Origin: an uncultured Clostridia bacterium
Lineage (GTDB): Bacteria; Bacillota; Clostridia; Christensenellales; UBA1242
Assembly (NCBI GenBank): GCA_905236445.1
Contig: CAJOPQ010000083.1
Span: 1 to 6,814, forward strand
Reading direction: 5' to 3'
Length of the DNA: 6,814 nucleotides
The first letter of the stretch is position 1; each line of letters begins with the position of its first letter. The position numbers and the translations under genes were made by a program. Shown piece after piece: positions 4,286 to 6,814 of this stretch. Below the pieces are notes generated by a model. That model ran no database searches, had not been told where the DNA came from, and saw only the letters and a program-made list of their open reading frames with translations.

Positions 4286-6814
4286 ATCTAAATTTCATCT
4301 TCTTTCTTAAGATTATGAAGATTACTACCAATGTTATTACAAATGCTGCTGCGATAATTATAATAATTCTTGCAGTTGTGTTAAGAGGATCGTTCTTAGT
4401 TACTTTGTAACTAGCAAGAACTTGCCCATTAGCCGAAACTATTTGAATCCAATAATCGCCACGCTGTGTAATCTCATAGGTTTTCGTCTCGGATACGCTA
4501 TCAGCAGTTATAGTCTCTATCTTAACATCGTTAATAGTTATATAACTCTCTCCAACATTGCTATAAATATTGGCAGGGTTGTACTCTAACGTAATCGTGT
4601 CCGTTGTCTCTGTGCCAAAAGGAATAGATGCAAATATAATTGTCGATTCGCTTCTGTTATTAAGCCATACTTCATAGGTCATGGTCACTTCTTGTCTGAT
4701 CGAGTCTAGATATTTGCTCATCGTGATAGTATAGTATCCAGCTCCTTGTTTGTCACAAGAAATGTTTAGACTATTATTTCCCACTAAATCGTTGATACTT
4801 GTAGCTCTTGCATCTTGCGACCTCTCTAAACGTTTCAAGACTGATACTACAGTAAAGCCTTTCGAAGATGATACGGTATAGGCATTGAATGCAACATTTT
4901 TATTAATTATGGTAAATTCAATACTCTTAGAAATTTGCGAATCATTCCTACTATTTCTAGCAATTACATTCACTATATATGTGCCAGCCTCATCAAAGGT
5001 ATATTCATTTCTATTGTTCTTGCTTACATCATAGTAATTACCATTTTTAAAAATAGTTATTGAATCTTGGTCAATTGTGTATAGGGTTGTACCATTGATA
5101 CTTTCAATTAACCTCAACTTAACACTTTCATTAGTAATATAGTTAGGAATTGCGGAAAGATTGCCATTCAATTCGTATAGTATACTATTAATTAGATATA
5201 TATCCAATTGAGTACGGTTATTAACAAATGTATATTCGTTGCCAGCCAGATCTTGTATTTTAATACTATGCACGCCAGTTGCCGTTAGCTCTAGATAGTA
5301 TAGCGTTTTGGTGGTACCATTGTCATTATACGTTATTCTACTTAATTGTCTATTAACGGCATAAGTGATAACCGTTCCATTGCTATTTGTTTGGTTATAG
5401 TAATATGTTAGGATTAGGGTATTACCTTTCACAAAATCATCAGCTATTTCAGTAGAATTATATTCTTGTGTAAAGTATATATACAATTTGTCTGTATTAT
5501 AAGATAGTGTTGTCTCGTTGAAATCTTTTGTGAAATTGTTAACTACATTTTGATTCAAATTACTCTTGGTAACGCCAATTCTTAGTACTGAATCAAATTT
5601 GGTACCTGTTTTCAAGAAGTGAACTGTAAACCATTCTATCTTGTTGTCACTATTGTCTTTGATATAGTATATAGCATTGACATTATCTTTACCTCTATTA
5701 CCATTGCATTCGAATATTACAGAAGACAGTTGGTTGTTAGTGTTAGTTACTACATCAATATAATATCTAGAAGTTTTATTAGGTTCATATTTACCTCCAA
5801 CTTCATTGTAATTATAATAAGTCTGTAGGGTGTAATAATGATACATTCTGACATTTGTCGAGACACCATCAATATCAATCGTTTCATTCGTTACATAGTC
5901 GGATCTTTGAAGCAATGTCGCTCTATTATTATCCACTTTCTTAACCGAGTAATCCGAAGTTGATTCGCTTGTATCTATCGTAAAGCTTAATACATTCTTA
6001 TATCCCAATCTATTCTGAATAATGATTTCGTAGTTGCCATCGTTCAATCTTGTCGTACTATTGCTGATTGTATTTCTGTTTTTCAATATAGTTACTGTTG
6101 GGTTGTATTCTCTCTCTCTTTCCGAATTGTATACAACCTCATATGTCAATTCTTCGATGTACAATTGAGGTTCGTTACTATTGATAGATTTGCTAGATAT
6201 CAGACGCCTACCACTCAAATTTTTCAATTGTACTGCCGGAATATATGTAAACATAATATATTGATAATTATCATAATATATGTTGTTCTGAGCATCAACT
6301 GTTAGATTAGGGTTGCCAGCAGTGGCAATAAATGCATAGTAGCCATAGTTGGCAATAAAATCGGTAGTAGCGCTGTCAGCAGACTCGATAAACATTATTC
6401 TAAATCTTGTCTCGTTATCTGGCCTTTGGACAATCTCTAATTTAGTATTCGTAGGTGTAGTTGTTCTTGTTATTGTATAAATAATCTCGCCGTTAACCGA
6501 ATATTTTACCCAAGTATCTTGAGTGTAGTCTCCTTTGCCGGCAGGGTAGTAAGATATGTATCCAAATGCGTTATTTTTTTGTCCTTGATATAGTTCATTC
6601 ACCTCAGTATTTGTATACGATGTATCGATATTAAATGTCTTATTAGTGTCATATACTTCAAAAATAAATGCATTATAAGATAGTTTGCTATAATTTATTG
6701 TTAAGTTATCAGCAACAACGTTGTCTCCATAATTAGAAGCAATGTTGTTCGTTGTGATAACTGAGAATAAATTGTAGTTAGGATTAATGTAGGAATGTGT
6801 ATGTTTGATTCCAA
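4284..6814 (-). CDS. Large cell-surface protein with divergent Ig-like modules and C-terminal membrane anchor, 5'-truncated by window edge
   Basis: The frame is open on the - strand to the right edge, so 842 C-terminal residues are visible and the N-terminus, including any signal peptide, is missing. A GTG at 6602 is in frame, but the frame continues 70 codons beyond it and no Shine-Dalgarno was identified there, so I do not take it as the start. The C-terminus has one hydrophobic segment (about residues 816-835, Ile/Ala/Val-rich) followed by the basic tail RKKMKFR. This fits an extracellular protein with a membrane anchor and a short cytoplasmic end. No LPXTG sortase motif is present. The exterior is rich in Asn, Thr, Ser and Tyr and appears all-beta. 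Short stretches resembling the last two strands of bacterial Ig-like folds recur, such as GNYEIIIQNRLG (about 258), GVHSIKIQDLAGN (about 513), AGTYIVNVIARN (about 607) and RGDYWIQIVSANG (about 785). Function is unknown; adhesion or a structural surface role is plausible for this architecture, but that is inference. The stop codon overlaps the shared terminator. Confidence 0.85.
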   Translation of the reverse strand, partial: GIKHTHSYINPNYNLFSVITTNNIASNYGDNVVADNLTINYSKLSYNAFIFEVYDTNKTFNIDTSYTNTEVNELYQGQKNNAFGYISYYPAGKGDYTQDTWVKYSVNGEIIYTITRTTTPTNTKLEIVQRPDNETRFRIMFIESADSATTDFIANYGYYAFIATAGNPNLTVDAQNNIYYDNYQYIMFTYIPAVQLKNLSGRRLISSKSINSNEPQLYIEELTYEVVYNSEREREYNPTVTILKNRNTISNSTTRLNDGNYEIIIQNRLGYKNVLSFTIDTSESTSDYSVKKVDNNRATLLQRSDYVTNETIDIDGVSTNVRMYHYYTLQTYYNYNEVGGKYEPNKTSRYYIDVVTNTNNQLSSVIFECNGNRGKDNVNAIYYIKDNSDNKIEWFTVHFLKTGTKFDSVLRIGVTKSNLNQNVVNNFTKDFNETTLSYNTDKLYIYFTQEYNSTEIADDFVKGNTLILTYYYNQTNSNGTVITYAVNRQLSRITYNDNGTTKTLYYLELTATGVHSIKIQDLAGNEYTFVNNRTQLDIYLINSILYELNGNLSAIPNYITNESVKLRLIESINGTTLYTIDQDSITIFKNGNYYDVSKNNRNEYTFDEAGTYIVNVIARNSRNDSQISKSIEFTIINKNVAFNAYTVSSSKGFTVVSVLKRLERSQDARATSINDLVGNNSLNISCDKQGAGYYTITMSKYLDSIRQEVTMTYEVWLNNRSESTIIFASIPFGTETTDTITLEYNPANIYSNVGESYITINDVKIETITADSVSETKTYEITQRGDYWIQIVSANGQVLASYKVTKNDPLNTTARIIIIIAAAFVITLVVIFIILRKKMKFR

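Noticed and set aside
4147..4410. 87-codon + strand open frame crossing the convergent terminator
   Set aside because: It overlaps the ends of both large genes and runs through the hairpin. Its hydrophobic stretch is only the complement of the membrane-anchor codons.
6600..6602. GTG as the start of the Ig-like surface protein
   Set aside because: The frame remains open for 70 more codons to the window edge with similar composition, and no signal peptide follows this GTG.
1..6814. Mobile elements, CRISPR arrays, tRNA or rRNA genes
   Set aside because: No transposase or integrase motifs, no regularly spaced direct repeats, and no tRNA-like or rRNA-like sequence were seen on reading both strands.

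Overview
The window looks like chromosomal DNA of an AT-rich bacterium, most likely an uncultured low-GC member of the Bacillota (Clostridia-type). By eye about one third of the bases are G or C. Shine-Dalgarno sequences are AGAGGG-like, terminators are hairpins followed by T-runs, the dUTPase has the motif-3 extension common in Bacillota, and there is a classical lipoprotein lipobox. This placement rests on general features and is not a species identification.

Left part (1-1432, + strand): the 3' two thirds of hslU (ATPase/unfoldase of the HslUV protease; its 5' end lies outside the window), then after 19 bases a dUTPase gene, dut, with its own Shine-Dalgarno. The pair reads as the end of a housekeeping operon and is closed by a clear intrinsic terminator. 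The dUTPase is complete, but motif 2 lacks the expected Arg-Ser-Ser signature.

Middle part (1433-2173, + strand): a 208-residue integral membrane protein with about five membrane segments. Its length and layout resemble the SpoIIM family, but the assignment is tentative. It has a Cys- and Arg-rich cytoplasmic loop, no visible Shine-Dalgarno, and a long two-part hairpin terminator behind it.

Right part (2174-6814): two large cell-surface proteins facing each other. On the + strand is a 673-residue lipoprotein of unknown function with a Ser/Gly/Gln linker and an acidic body. On the - strand is the C-terminal 842 residues of a protein with divergent beta-rich, Ig-like modules and a single C-terminal membrane anchor with a basic tail; its N-terminus is beyond the right edge. 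The two genes converge on one symmetrical hairpin with A and T tracts on either side, which should terminate both transcripts.

No tRNA, rRNA, CRISPR array, transposase, integrase or other mobile-element signature was seen, and no gene-free stretch exceeds 300 bases. The most interesting content is the pair of uncharacterised surface proteins, the altered motif 2 of the dUTPase and the membrane protein with its Cys-rich loop. I found no convincing evidence for a new multi-gene system.
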